Shown one piece after another: positions 11,121 through 23,146 of a DNA stretch of 64,000 bases. The position numbers and the translations under genes are program-made. A model generated the notes under the pieces. That model saw nothing but the letters and a program-made list of their open reading frames with translations. It did not search any database and was not told the origin of the DNA. The stretch lies in the NCBI GenBank assembly GCA_028386065.3, contig JAKUCV010001116.1, forward strand, positions 220,578 to 284,577, given 5' to 3'. The DNA is from Turnera subulata (lineage: Eukaryota > Streptophyta > Magnoliopsida > Malpighiales > Passifloraceae). Each line of letters begins with the position of its first letter. Position 1 is the first letter of the stretch.

Positions 11121-14100
11121 CAGCTATTTTGGCCGGACGAACCAAATGGGTCGAACGGAGGGATGAAAAGAGGCCAAAAACCCACACGAGGATGAAATCC
11201 AACTTTGAAGCCTTACGCAAGGACCAAAAAGCGCTTTAATCCTATTTTTAAACTGTACTACTTTTCCCTTTTCGTACCAAGTTGTATACACTTGTGCATC
11301 TTTTTCCACTTGAATTATTTTGAACAGTAATAGTCCACTGTGCACTTTTGATAGATTTCTTATAACTCATTGATTATATTTGACAAGTTGAAGCTTCCTT
11401 GCCGGCAAGCCTTTCCATTTCTCATTTTTGTCGGCGGGAGCGGCTGATAAAGTAGATTTGAGTATATTATCTTCGGCCCAAATTATAGGTTTGCTTCTTC
11501 CAGGGTCACTGTGATCCTACACTCAAATTTCCTCAACAGATATCTTTTGACTAATCAAGTGAGACATCTTTTTTGAGATAGCCGGAAGATTGTAGCCTTT
11601 TCTTATCCTTTACCTCCTAGGACATGGCAACGCATGCTTGTTCTTTCTAGATTGTTTCATTTTTTTCTCTTGATATGATGTAGATAGATATACATAGCTG
11701 CGCCCCTTATTTTATCTGGGTAGCACCTGAAGAGATAAAAAGACAAGACAAGAGGAGATTTGCTTGAAATCTCTTGAACAAACAAAATCAAAAAAAGAAG
11801 AAATTAGAGGGTAGACTTCTTCCCATCATATAAACATATATACATTTCAAGAACTGATACTTTGACAAAAATCCTCAGGAAATGGAATAAAATTTTATTG
11901 CTGGTATCACCAATAAATACTGCAGTGCAGCATCCCTACAATTTGCTTAGATTGTAGATAAAGAAAATTAGAATCCTCTTTCTCGTAGTCCAAACTAAAG
12001 ACTCACGAAACACCCTCAAAATGCCCTGAGGTAGCGCAGACCTCAATAGTCATCATTATTTTCCTATGTTCAATAGCTTTCAGAGTCTGCTTTTTTCAAT
12101 ATCGTCAATTCTTTTTCTTCCAGCAGCAGGGCCCTTATTTGAGGATAATGTCCTCAGTTATACTATGCAAGTCAAGCATAAACACTCTAGATTTTATACA
12201 CGCCCTGTAGTTTTAATTTTTTTTAATCAAGAAAAAGAAGGGGAAAAAAAGGCTCAATTCTCCAACTAAAGATTTTAATACAAACCGAAGAATTAAGAAT
12301 GAAAGTTTAAGAGAAAAAGATCTTGTTGCTGTTGTTGTTGGGTGTTGAAAAGAGGGAGAATAGTTTTTTTTTTTTTTTTTGCGGATATAGAGGGAGAAGA
12401 GTTTATTCTCTTAATTAGCTAGTTGTTGTTGTTGTTGATGTTGGTATTGTGGGGGAAGTTGGGAGGGTCTTTTCAAATAGAATTAAAGGGCAGAGAGGCT
12501 CTGTGGATGAGGTAACAGGTGAGAGTGGAAGGGACTAAGGCTATCATAGTTTTTCATCTCTTCTTTTTGCAGTTGCAGGTAAGGGTGGTCCGCGTGGACA
12601 TTTTGATACTAGAGATGTAATCCACATCTAGATGTCATTTACTATTGGAATTTGATTTGGCAGGATTTGAAAGGCCCTTCAGTTGTTTTCTACCCTTTTC
12701 AGCTGCCATGGACATCTTTCCCTTCCTACGTCACATGGGGTGGTGAATAACGGAGGTTTCTGAGAAAGGGAATATCAAGGAGAGAGGGGAGGATAGGATA
12801 TGTTAATGTCGAGACTAGTATGACTGGTAGTATTAGTTTAAGATTAACACCAGTGTAAGAACTTCAACATTAATTGGTATATGATAGTACTTGAGAAAAA
12901 AAAAAAATAGGAATTAAAGAACCTTAGATCAATGCTAAGAGCAATAAAGATGAAAATTTTATCAAGCAATGCTAATTCTTTCATAAGTAGTACTTGGAAG
13001 TGGGAGTGGGAGGAAAAGTCATTTCCATTCTATGTTAGATGAATCGTATGATAGTGTTTGAGACTACACAAACGTTCAACCTGAAGCAATTTCTTTCTAA
13101 TGATGCTTGCTTAAACATATGAACACTCATAACATCCCAGGATAACAGAAATATCGTATCTGACTGATTAATCAATTATTTATGACTGACTAATTAGTTC
13201 AAGTGCGATCTCCATAGCGTTACTTAATTTGTAACACTCCAGCAGTAATTTGGAGTCTGGATTACGCTTGGATCTTATGTACTGGATATGCACATATAAC
13301 ACACAGGAACCTTTTCATTTTTTTTCCCTCATTTTTTGTAGTCAGCTCCATTATGGGTCATCTTAATTAGTGCAACATTCAAAGCTAAAACAGGCAGACT
13401 ACATATCAAGTCAAAAGAAAAAAATTGAACCCGCTACTTTTTCTTAATTAAGATCACGAAATGCTTTTCGATACTTTTACATGCTGCTTCAAATTAAGTT
13501 GTAGTGTATGTTATGATATTACCAAGATGAAAATGGGCGGCTCCCCTTTTTGCTTCCTCTCATTTCCTCCTGATTAGTGGGACTGGGATGAAGATATATA
13601 ATAAGACAGTGTATAAGGCAATTATGCATCAACAATGTACTATTTGCATGTAAATTGTATGCCAATGATGTAGTATAAACCCATTTTTTTTATGTGTTAC
13701 ATGATATATATATATATACATATATTCAATTAATATTCCTAAAAATTTACCACTCTCTATAATAATTAATGATATTACATAATTTTTTACGAATAATTAA
13801 TTATGAGCACCATTTTAATTGGAGGCAATAATTTATCACCATCATTTCACTATCTGACATAACATCCCATGTGATGTATATATGGTGAATATATATATAA
13901 TGTTAATTTATCCGTGGCATGCTTGTTAAGATGGCAATGCATAAAGCCTAACTTCATCAAATTCATGTACGAGTTGAAGTAGCGATATCAACACGTGTAG
14001 TAGGAAAAGGCCAGACTTCTCATCATCGCACTGTACTCTATATGCTTTGGGACTATTTCAAAAACATATATTTATACATCTTTTTCGCTCTTATATATTT

Positions 14101-14827
14101 GTCCATGCTTTTCAGACCAAAGAATTGGAGTACACTAATAATCAGACGATGATGCAGCACTAAAAAAAGGTTTGTGTTTCAAGATTCTCTACTCGATGAG
14201 GGAACAGTTTTCTTGAAAATTTTCCACTGATTATTATACAAATGCTTTCCATTTCTTTCACGAGGAGATGAGATAAAAAATACTTTCGGGTCACATGCAC
14301 ATATACATAACTTATAATCGCAGTAATCTACAGGAAGCTGTTTGTTAATTCCAGTGAATAAATTATTTAGTTGATTGGACCAAAAACTTATTAGGTTGAT
14401 TGATATACATCAGGTATTGAAATTTCGCTATTTTTTAACATTGATAAATAATCCGGGGTTATTTTTGGATTCTTAAATCACACTCATATGAGATCAGGTT
14501 TCATTATTTTAGAATTTTGTTGTTGTCACAACTAAATATCTATGACCCATTCACAACCAAATGCATAAAACACAAAAGAAATCATGGCAATAGCATGCAA
14601 ACATTTCTTATTACTGTACCAGATACAATACAACAGGGCTTCTATTTCTACAATTCCTATATATGTACGCGCGGCTCTCTTAATATTTTGTTGATTATAT
14701 GTTATCAAAAGTGAAATTAATCCTAGTAAAGGAAGACTAGCTGCGCACCCTCATTACACATCCTCTTATTTATCACTAGACGAATGAAATTTTATTATTT
14801 ATATTATCAATCACTAGATGAATGATA
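11121..14827. other. Intergenic, AT-rich, no gene recognised
   Basis: No ORF above 75 codons and no recognisable exon. It includes T runs (near 12363), TGTTGT repeats near 12320 and 12422, and AT microsatellites near 13711 and 13890. The proximal part could carry distal regulation for the downstream WRKY gene, but nothing specific is visible. Confidence 0.4.
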
Positions 14828-15142
14828 CTCCCTCTGTTTTTAAATGTAGGTCGTTTTAGGCTTTTTATTTTGTTTCAAAATATGTCCTTTTACGACTCTC
14901 AAAGAGTATTAAATACATTTTTTCTATATTCACCCTTAATTAAATATAGCTAATCAAGTATGCCAACTAATAAAAAAGTAGAGTAATAAATTAGACAGCT
15001 AATAGTCATCTTATCAATAAAATAAGAATTCAAATTATAAAAGGATAAAATTATCAATAGAAACAAATATTAATAAAATTAATTATTCTTTTAAAAGTTG
15101 TGCAAAAACCTTAAACCGACCTATATTTAAAAACAGAGGAAG
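14828..15142. mobile_element. Stowaway-type MITE (Tc1/mariner)
   Basis: A 315-bp element starts CTCCCTCTGTTTTTAAATGT and ends with the inverted partner ATTTAAAAACAGAGGAAG. It is flanked on both sides by TA (14826-14827 and 15143-15144). The CTCCCTC terminus and TA target duplication are diagnostic of plant Stowaway MITEs. It is AT-rich and has no coding capacity, and lies about 540 bp upstream of the WRKY start codon. Confidence 0.92.
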
Positions 15143-15681
15143 TATGACATATAAAAATGAGAGCCGCAGACAAGATTTCTTTGATGCTAAATTAATGTTT
15201 TTGCAAATAAAAACTCAAGGAAAGAGAAACCTTCCGAATTATACTCTTCGTACGACGTTGAGCTATATATTGAAAGTATTATATATATATATATAATATA
15301 GTCTATCTACAGAACGAAATATTCCCTTAATTATGTGTTAGTACTTAGTACTGTGAATGTGTGTGAGAGAGGGAAAGAGAGAGAGGAAGCGACTGTGGGA
15401 GTCTTTTTACTTCCCTAGACTCGCATACACAGACAACCATAGTAGGGAGAATAGAAAGGAATAATTTCAAGGAAACATTTGCTTCGACCTTTACTTGTTG
15501 ACCGGAAATACAAAGTGTGAAACACAAGCACACAGTGCTCTCTTCTCCTCTTAATTTCTAAACATCAGGGACCACGATATTAATTAACTGCTTCTGCTTT
15601 GATTAGATGCTGCTCCAAATTCAGTAGGAGGAAAATCATACAAGCAGAGGATATTCTAGTGCTATATAGCAAGGAAGAAGC
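15143..15681 (+). promoter_or_regulatory. Promoter and 5' leader region of the WRKY gene
   Basis: AT-rich, with a TA microsatellite at 15283-15297 and a GA/CT-rich stretch near 15362-15390. An upstream ATG at 15599 opens a 90-codon frame that overlaps the WRKY start in another frame and could act as an upstream ORF if it is within the transcript. The transcription start is not evident. Confidence 0.4.
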
Positions 15682-18189
15682 ATGGAAGGAGAAAGAGAAG
15701 TTCAAAACTACGAGCTACAGGTCTCATTCTCCACGCCACAAGCAATCCATGAGATGGGATTTGTTCAATTTGAAGAAAACCAAGTCCTTAGCTTTTTGGC
15801 ACCTTCCCAGTCTTCCCATCATCAGATATCCCAGCCTCTCAACACCACTACATCCACCAATACCACCATAGGGTTTAGCCACAACGACCAGCAGGTACGT
15901 ATAGCTCCTGATTATAATAACAATCTCGGTGCAAACGTGATTAGGGTTGTTTACAATACTTAGCTAGGAATTCTCTTTGACCTCCATCTTATAATCAGTC
16001 AACGTTTTGATGCTTTACCTCCTCTTTTACTGTAAATTTGGTTGTTGGTCTTCACATATGTATATTTTGTTCTTCTTTGTTATGGCAAATTTAGGTGGGG
16101 TCATTGGATCCAAAGCCTACTAATGACGATAACTGCACTGGTAATGCTAACGATGGCAACAACTCCTGGTATTCTTTCTATCTCCTTTGCTACTCTTTTC
16201 CTTAATTTCCCCTTTTTTTCTTTTCTTTTCTTTGTAAGAAGTTTTATATGTTCTGTTTTTATATATGTTATTTCTCTCTCTTGCAAACATGCACCCACAC
16301 TAGCTAGCTGTGCATATCCAAGCAAATATTCTTCAACCCATCATAAATTCAACGAATCTAAAGAGATCTTCATCTACCCATATATGTGAAGAGAGATTAA
16401 AATCCTCCTGTTTGGTCACAGTATATATGCTTCTATCCAACCACATCACCACGTCTCATGGCTTTGAAGCCATAAAAGTCTTGACACACTTCCATACCCA
16501 GATCCACCTGTCCATCAAAAGATTCCTATATCTCTGTCCATATATAATTGCCGTCAGGTTTTTTTACTTTTAAATTTCTCTGCATCCTTCCGCCAAATTG
16601 AAAATGAAGAGGCATGAGGATCATTTGAATCTTATGGCAGGTGGAAGAGCTCAGCCTCAGAGAAGAACAAGTTGAAAGTGAGGAGAAAGCTGAGAGAACC
16701 AAGATTTTGTTTTCAAACAAGGAGTGATGTCGATGTGCTTGATGATGGTTACAAGTGGCGGAAATATGGCCAGAAAGTTGTCAAGAACAGCCTTCATCCA
16801 AGGTAACCTTCCCATATATAGCTTTCAATCTTTACCCAGATTTTATGACAATTCATGCATGACGTGTATACAAATGGTTCTTCATCTAATGTGATGCGTA
16901 TATACAAACTAATAATATATATATGGAGCTTCTCTTTCAGCTTAGATCTCCCATATTGATGTTCCAATTCCATGCAAGACTTCTACTGTTAGCTCTACTC
17001 ATTATTCTCAATTATTTATTCAAGAACATTTCCCACATAGAGCTTCCACGGAGATATGGCTAACTCTGAATATAATAATAGTAATGACAGATATATGATT
17101 ACAAAGTTTCCAATCAAACTGGCTAAGCAATTATGCGAAATGATTCCGTTCAAAATTATCAGAAAGCAGAAGAGAATATTGGTAGTACGACGGCTGATAT
17201 ATATCAGTCATCCAGGCTTCTTTTAATCATTAGTGAGTGTCAGAAGAATACTTGGACACAGACCAGAAAGCCCCTATAACTAGCTATATAGGGTGGATTA
17301 CGGTTACTTTCTTGTAACTTTTGTTCTCTGACTAGACCTTCAATTACTATTTGACATAGAACTAGCATGCCTCATTTCTTTTTACAAGTTTCGCAGAAAG
17401 ATAATCAGATAAGTTATTCTCCAAATTATTTCAAACACTGAAACACTGAGGAAAAACAGTACAGCAGAAGACGCTCAATCTACTGAATGCAAAACTTATA
17501 AATCCAAGGGAACTACTCCGACTGCATGCCCTCAACCAATTTGCAGATAACACCATACTCCTATATTCATTAGTGTGTACTATATTGCAATTATGCATGT
17601 ACGGTTTCTATATAAAATGTGAACCTATCATTAAATAATTAACTCCCCTGCAGGTGAAGTTTTCAATGAATTAAGAAGAAAACACGACTTTGAGAATATG
17701 TCCTCTTAAATTTCTATAACGATAAGTGATAATAGACAGTAAAATAAAAAGTGAAGAGCAGATGATCCGAGCATTGGTAATTTCCTTTCTGTAGGTTTAT
17801 AAATGATCCAACTGACTCCAAATTGCCTCAGTCTTGAACTCATCACTAATCCTAGTTACAGGTCATATAAATGTGTCTGGCTTCAGCAATGGAAGTAGCA
17901 CTTCTTCAGTAACACTTGTGATATGATTTCTTGCAAAAAGTTTGTCAGTAAACGTAATATCTCTATCTCTAGATCGGTAAGAGTGAATTAATGAAGTTTT
18001 TCTCATATATATTCATGGACTTGCAGGAGTTATTATCGGTGTACCCACAATAACTGCCGAGTGAAGAAGAGGGTAGAACGGCTATCAGAGGATTGCCGGA
18101 TGGTGATTACAACATATGAAGGTAGACATAATCATTCCCCATGTGATGATTCAAATTCATCTGAACATGAATGCTTTACCTCTTTCTGA
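15682..18189 (+). CDS. WRKY12: WRKY transcription factor, group IIc, WRKY12-like
   Basis: Four exons: 15682-15894, 16095-16168, 16641-16802 and 18027-18189 (612 nt, 203 residues). The N-terminus [13 protein letters not shown] and the block [20 protein letters not shown] resemble Arabidopsis WRKY12. One WRKY domain follows: [21 protein letters not shown], then a C2H2 finger with CX4C (CTHNNC) and the closing HNH. The last intron splits the domain after the Arg before SYYRC, the conserved position for group IIc. WRKY12 binds W-boxes in the nucleus. In Arabidopsis it represses secondary-wall thickening in pith and affects flowering time, and the same role is inferred here. The domain is complete, so the gene is probably functional. 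Confidence 0.93.
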
Positions 18190-18543
18190 TGAAAAAGAAA
18201 AAAAAAAGTAGCTAGCCCTGCTGGTGGTTTATATATACTGAAACCCATGCATGATGTATCATTCCTTTGTGATCTTTGACCATATTTGTCTAAATTATTT
18301 AAGTGGGCTGTCTTAGTTTTAAAATTAGTTAATTTATGAGCATATATATATATGAAGGCATAGCCTGTTGTTTTTTTTTAGATAGAACAGGTAGCTTCTG
18401 TTTATGATGTATGTTGTTTTGTGAAATGGCACTATATTAGTGAAACACATGATCTCCAGTCTTAGTCTTAGAGGTACTTATAATCTCCAGGAAAATGTTC
18501 AGTTCTTCCTAGCTTGGCTATGATCAATTTTCATAAGCACCAA
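18190..18543. other. WRKY 3' flank with homology to spacers inside the F-box cluster
   Basis: After the WRKY stop the sequence around 18240-18350 (ATGATGTATCATT, ATATTTGTCTAAATTATTT and so on) recurs in diverged form near 21020-21110 and more weakly near 25020-25070. It therefore looks like the edge of the unit that was duplicated to make the F-box cluster. Confidence 0.6.
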
Positions 18544-20430
18544 TTACCGATCGAATACTTCCAAACTTAATGATACACTGAAAGAAGCTCTTTGGAACTG
18601 TAAAATTTCTTCTTTAATGGTACACTCACTTGTAAATTTGGAGTGCACATCTCGCTTCCAAAGAATCTTCATCTCCAGGTTACGGTTGGGCACGAAATTG
18701 TTTTTCGAATAGTTGAGATCAAGCTAAAGCAACGGAGGTTACATTTAGAACTGGGAGAAGTTTCTTGAAGAGTTTGTAAGCTAGCAGCGCAGGAGTTGAA
18801 CTATACGAAGGACTTTGCCAGTACGTTTCTAAGCACTTATTTAAGCTGTATTTTTTTTTTTTTCTAAGTAGCTATAAAGATAGTTAAAAAATTATATATA
18901 ATTAAGGAAATAAACTGGAAAACTTGAAAATCCTCTGCTTTGTTATGTTACACGCCGTCCTCATTATCCGCATTCTTATATCTTCTTATATTCACAAAAA
19001 GTTCACATAAAATTTGTACTAACAAACAAAATTTTGTGTTGCTGAAAAGCTTCTTAATATTGCCAATTTAGACAATGAAAAAAGTATCAAATAGCACATC
19101 AATACGTAATGAAATGATGTGTGGGGATGATACATAGTTTGGTATCGGGCGTTACCTTCGAAATCCTTATCATGATCTCAAGAACTTCTAAGTTGGGAAA
19201 TCTCTTGAGCAGGCATTTCATCGAATTGATGTCGGGTAAACCAACCTTCAGCAGCCTCAATCTCGAGAAAGACAAGGTCTCTAATTTGGTAGGATACGGC
19301 CGCCAACCTCTCTGAAGGCAAAGGCACAAAAACATATGAGAAATTTTTTGTAAATATAGAAGAAATTAAAGGTAACAATCGCAATGCCGCCTGCAACTAG
19401 CGATTTAATGAATTCCAAGTATTTGAGTTTATAGATTCGCATCTCATGCAAATAATCAACGAAGAGAACAGGGAGTCCACCAGATATAGTGCCAAAACTT
19501 TGGCATTGTTTATTGCACTCAGAACTTGATAGACAATATTCTTATTACGTTCATCGTCCTCGGACACAGCTTCCCACAAAAAGAGTGCATTCTCTAAAGA
19601 CGGTAGATTTGAAAATGAGAATTCCAGGGCAGATGGACCCCGAAAGTGGAAGGACACAAGATTCGGGCAATGAACCTCAAGTTTAATGTGCGTCAAACCA
19701 TCATGACTGTGGCCGAACCCATTGGCCTCGTAAAGTCAAGGACTTGAGATTGGCATTATATACTTGGAGAACCTTGAAATCACGGATAACACAGCCGTTT
19801 AAGCTTAGATATTCCAGACGGTGGCAGCCCGTAATGAAGTTTTTAGCCACGTTTTCATCTGTTAGCGTCTCCAGGGCGAGAGATTTTAGGGTTCGCTGAA
19901 ACCCAGCCGTAACCGGCAATTCAAGAACTTCCATACACATCTTTAACTTCAACGCCACCAATGACTGGCAAGTTACGAGACTGTAAGGAAATGAAATCGG
20001 AATTTTTGAGTAGATACACAAATCGAGCTCCTTCAGGTTTCCTCCTCTTGCGGCCACATTGACCCAACTATATAACCGGCCTGCATCCCTCTCTTTGAAA
20101 AAATAGTGGCTTCTTAGCCTCAACTTTTGAATGCTGACAGAGGTATCCCGGGAAATTAACACCCAATTCACAAAATCATCAATTCCTAATTTGTTTGAGA
20201 AGCGACGCGTACAATCTTCAAAGTTGAGGTACGGAATCGAAGACCATAAGCACCGCCATTTTCTTGACACTGCTCTTGCTCTTGTGACATCGATGGTTTC
20301 CAGGAATGAGAATATGTAATGGATGATGTGTTCGGGTAATTTATTGATTCTGCCTTCGCCGTCATCCCCGAAGCTGCTTGTGTCGTTCGTTTTTTCCTGC
20401 AGCCTTCCTTCCTAGTTAACAATCTTTCTG
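18544..20430 (-). pseudogene. F-box/LRR/FBD gene copy A, disabled
   Basis: This is the first of three tandem copies. The F-box frame (NKLPEHIIHYIFSFLET...AVSRKWRCLW) runs from about 20417 to 19701, but the codon aligned with the start of copy B is CTG, not ATG. In that frame a TAG lies four codons upstream, with no ATG between. Near 19720 an indel relative to copy B shifts the frame, ending one ORF at 19701 and moving the rest (HIKLEVHCPNLVSFHF) to another. Exon 2 (19156-19311) keeps a CAG acceptor and a GT donor. Only the C-terminal part of the FBD exon remains (18544-18690). F-box proteins recruit substrates to SCF ubiquitin ligases, but this copy could at best make truncated products, for example from an internal ATG at 20270. 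Confidence 0.82.
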
Positions 20431-20459
20431 GAGGGCGAGGCTTTTGACGATCCATTGAA

Positions 20460-21349
20460 ACCGCTGATTTATATGCTTTTGTAAGTAAACCCTACTCTCT
20501 ATTTAGCCTGTAAAACCAAAAAAAGGAAAGTAGGGTTTCTCCATCACTAGTTATAAGGCAGTCCAGTAATTGAAGGCCCGTCTTATTTAACCCTAAAATT
20601 ATAGGAGAATTGTTTTGGCCCGGATGCTTCATTTTCTGTTTAATTTTCATCACATAATTCAAGGCTCGAGAAACAAATAAAGATATGTAGTCTTAGTCTC
20701 TTAGATGTACTATAAGAGAAATATTGGTGTAAAAGTTCAGATTTATCTGTATTGATAGCGAGGTCGATCATCAACAGCTCAAGTCAGGTTTTCAGTATAA
20801 TTGAAAACCTCAAAAACAAGTAGGTTTTCACTATCTCTATGAGCATTCATCAAAAAAGAATACTACAACCTGGATAACTGTTACTGCGTTTCGCGGGCGG
20901 TGGGCCTATGAAGTCCACTGGGCCTGTGACTGATGCAGTGCTGCATAATACGGGCCACACGTATTATCAGAACAGAAAAATTAACCGTGTTCTTTTTCTT
21001 TATATATGTTGAAATCCGGGTACATGATGTATCATTTCCCATATTTGTCTAAATTATTTGAAGGTCTTGTTTTAATTTTAAAAACTAACCAATTTATAGG
21101 CATCCCGAAGTATATGCTTTGTTTTTGTATGTGTTTTTATATGAAAATGAAATGACATCATATATATTAGGAAAATGAAATGACATCATATATATTAGGA
21201 AAATGAAATGGCATTATATATATTAGGAAAATGAGAAAAAAAACCCCTAGTCTTATAGGGAGACTAATTAACCTCCAGGGAAATCGGAGAGACATATGAG
21301 CATAGTTCTTTTTTTTTTTGTAAAATGGAAAAAAAAAGGGCTACAATCA
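20460..21349. other. Spacer between F-box copies A and B, including copy A promoter
   Basis: 20460-20690 is the upstream region of copy A and is clearly homologous to 24730-24960 upstream of copy B (shared TTTAGCCTGTAAAACCAAAA and TCCAGTAATTGAAGGCCC). So the promoter was duplicated with the gene. The rest is spacer, with a 28-bp tandem repeat at 21143-21229. Confidence 0.7.
21143..21229. repeat. Three copies of a 28-bp tandem repeat
   Basis: The unit GAAAATGAAATGACATCATA plus TATATTAG starts at 21143, 21171 and 21199. The third copy has two substitutions. Confidence 0.85.
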
Positions 21350-21790
21350 TCAACTTGCTTCCAAGAAACTAAATGATACACTGGAAGAAGCTCTGTGGAA
21401 CTGTAAAATTTCTTCTTCAAGGATCTCCCTTGTATATCTCCACATCAGGTTTTGCTTCCAAAGAATCTTCATCTCCTCCAATACCAAACCATGCTTTAAC
21501 AAGAACCTTATCAACTGCAATTCTATTTTATGACCTCCAACATCAATTAGCTTGACCCGCTTCAAACATTTTCTCAAACACTCGATCGTTTCGTCTTCAA
21601 GTTGGCATTCTTCGCAAAACTGTCAGGCAATATACACCTCATGTATGAAATTATGTAAAGGAAACACAAACAATTTTAAAAATAAGTCCAATTCTTATTA
21701 AAGATTCACATGGAAACAAAACTTCTATTACCAAGGCTCTGTAGTTTAGGTGATCAAACTGAAACCGTTTTCAATACTAAGGGTCTTGAA

Positions 21791-21905
21791 CAGTGGCGAA
21801 GCTAGATAGAATTTTTAGGAGGGGCGAATATAACATATTTTGTGTGTGATAATAGGACTTGTATGAAAAAATTAGAAACCCAGGGGGGCCATGGTACCGC
21901 CACTG
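21791..21905. mobile_element. Short hAT-type MITE in intron 2 of copy B
   Basis: A 115-bp element has 8-bp terminal inverted repeats, CAGTGGCG and CGCCACTG. It is flanked by an 8-bp target duplication with one mismatch, GTCTTGAA at 21783-21790 and GTCTCGAA at 21906-21913. Eight-base duplications and CAGTGGCG ends fit the hAT superfamily. It lies between exon 3 (ends 21619) and exon 2 (starts 22121) of the F-box copy. Confidence 0.85.
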
Positions 21906-22945
21906 GTCTCGAAGACCCTAGCCTATAAAAACCAAAAGAAAATTACTATTTTTTTTGCTAAAACCTGGTGGATTTTGGCACAAATAACTACAATGCCAAT
22001 GTTTAGACAAAGAAAAAGTATCAAACGGCGCCATCAACAACTTAGCCAAATTGATGTGCGGGAATGATAGTTTTTTTTTTATACTGGAATGTGAAATGAT
22101 AGTTTGGTGTCGAGCATTACCACAATCCATATCACGAGAACCTCTAAGTTGGGAGAGCACTTGAGCAGGCATTTTATGGAATTGATGTTGGATGAATCCA
22201 ACTCCAGCAGCTTCAATCTCGAAAAAGATAACGACTCTAATTCGGTGGGATAAAGCTGCTCACCTCTCCGAGGCAAAAGACACAAGAACATATACATATG
22301 AGAAGTCGTCAAAAGAGTTCCATTTATAAGTTTCAAAGAAAAACAACCAATTTGAACCGACTACAATTGGATTTTATAGAATGGCACCTTAGGCAAATAT
22401 CTTAATTTTCTACTAAAGAATAAACGAAAAAAGCACAAGAGCAGAAGTTATTGTACCGTCACGAAGTATGGAAATAGCCCCAAAACTTTGGCATTCTGTA
22501 GTTCACAGAGAACTTGATAGAAAGTATTCTTATTATATTCATCATCGCCCTCAGACCCAACACTATCTTCATCGTCCTCAGACGACACTGCCTCCCACAA
22601 AAAGTATGCGTTCTCTAGAGACAGTAGATTTGTAATGGAGAATTCCAGGGCAGATGGACCCTGAAAGGTGAAGGATACAAGATTCGGGCAATTAACCTCA
22701 ACTTTACTCTCCCTCAAACCAATATGACTGCACCCAAAAGCACTATCCTCTTCGTAATAATTGTGTAAAGTCAAGGACTTGAGATTGGGATTATATACTT
22801 GGAGAACCTTGAAATCACGGAAAACACAGCCGTTTAAGCTCAAATATTCCAGGCGGTGGCAGCCCGAAATGAAGCTTTTGGTCGCTTTTTCATCCGTTAG
22901 CGTCAGGGTCTCCAGTTCGAGAGATTTTAGAGTACGCTGAAACCC

Positions 22946-23146
22946 AGCCGTAGCCGGCAATTCAAGAACTTCCATCCACATCTGCAACTTCAACGCCACC
23001 AATGACTGGCAAGTTACGAGACTGTAAGGAAAAAAAATCGGAACTTCTAAGCGGATACTCAAATCGAGCTCCTTCAGGTTTCCTCCTCTCGCGGCCACAT
23101 TGACCCAACTATAAAACCACTCTGCATCATCCTTCAAATCTGATAA
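22946..23146. repeat. 201-bp direct repeat flanking the copia insert, left copy
   Basis: Identical base for base on my reading to 24189-24389, at a fixed offset of 1243 bp. It is F-box copy B coding sequence (LDLSIRLEVPIFFPYS, LVTCQSLVALKL region). Confidence 0.95.

Noticed and set aside
20186..20455. Frame starting MDRQKPRPPERLL at copy A as the real start
   Set aside because: It has an ATG but reads the F-box region in the wrong frame; the F-box motif is in another frame without an ATG.
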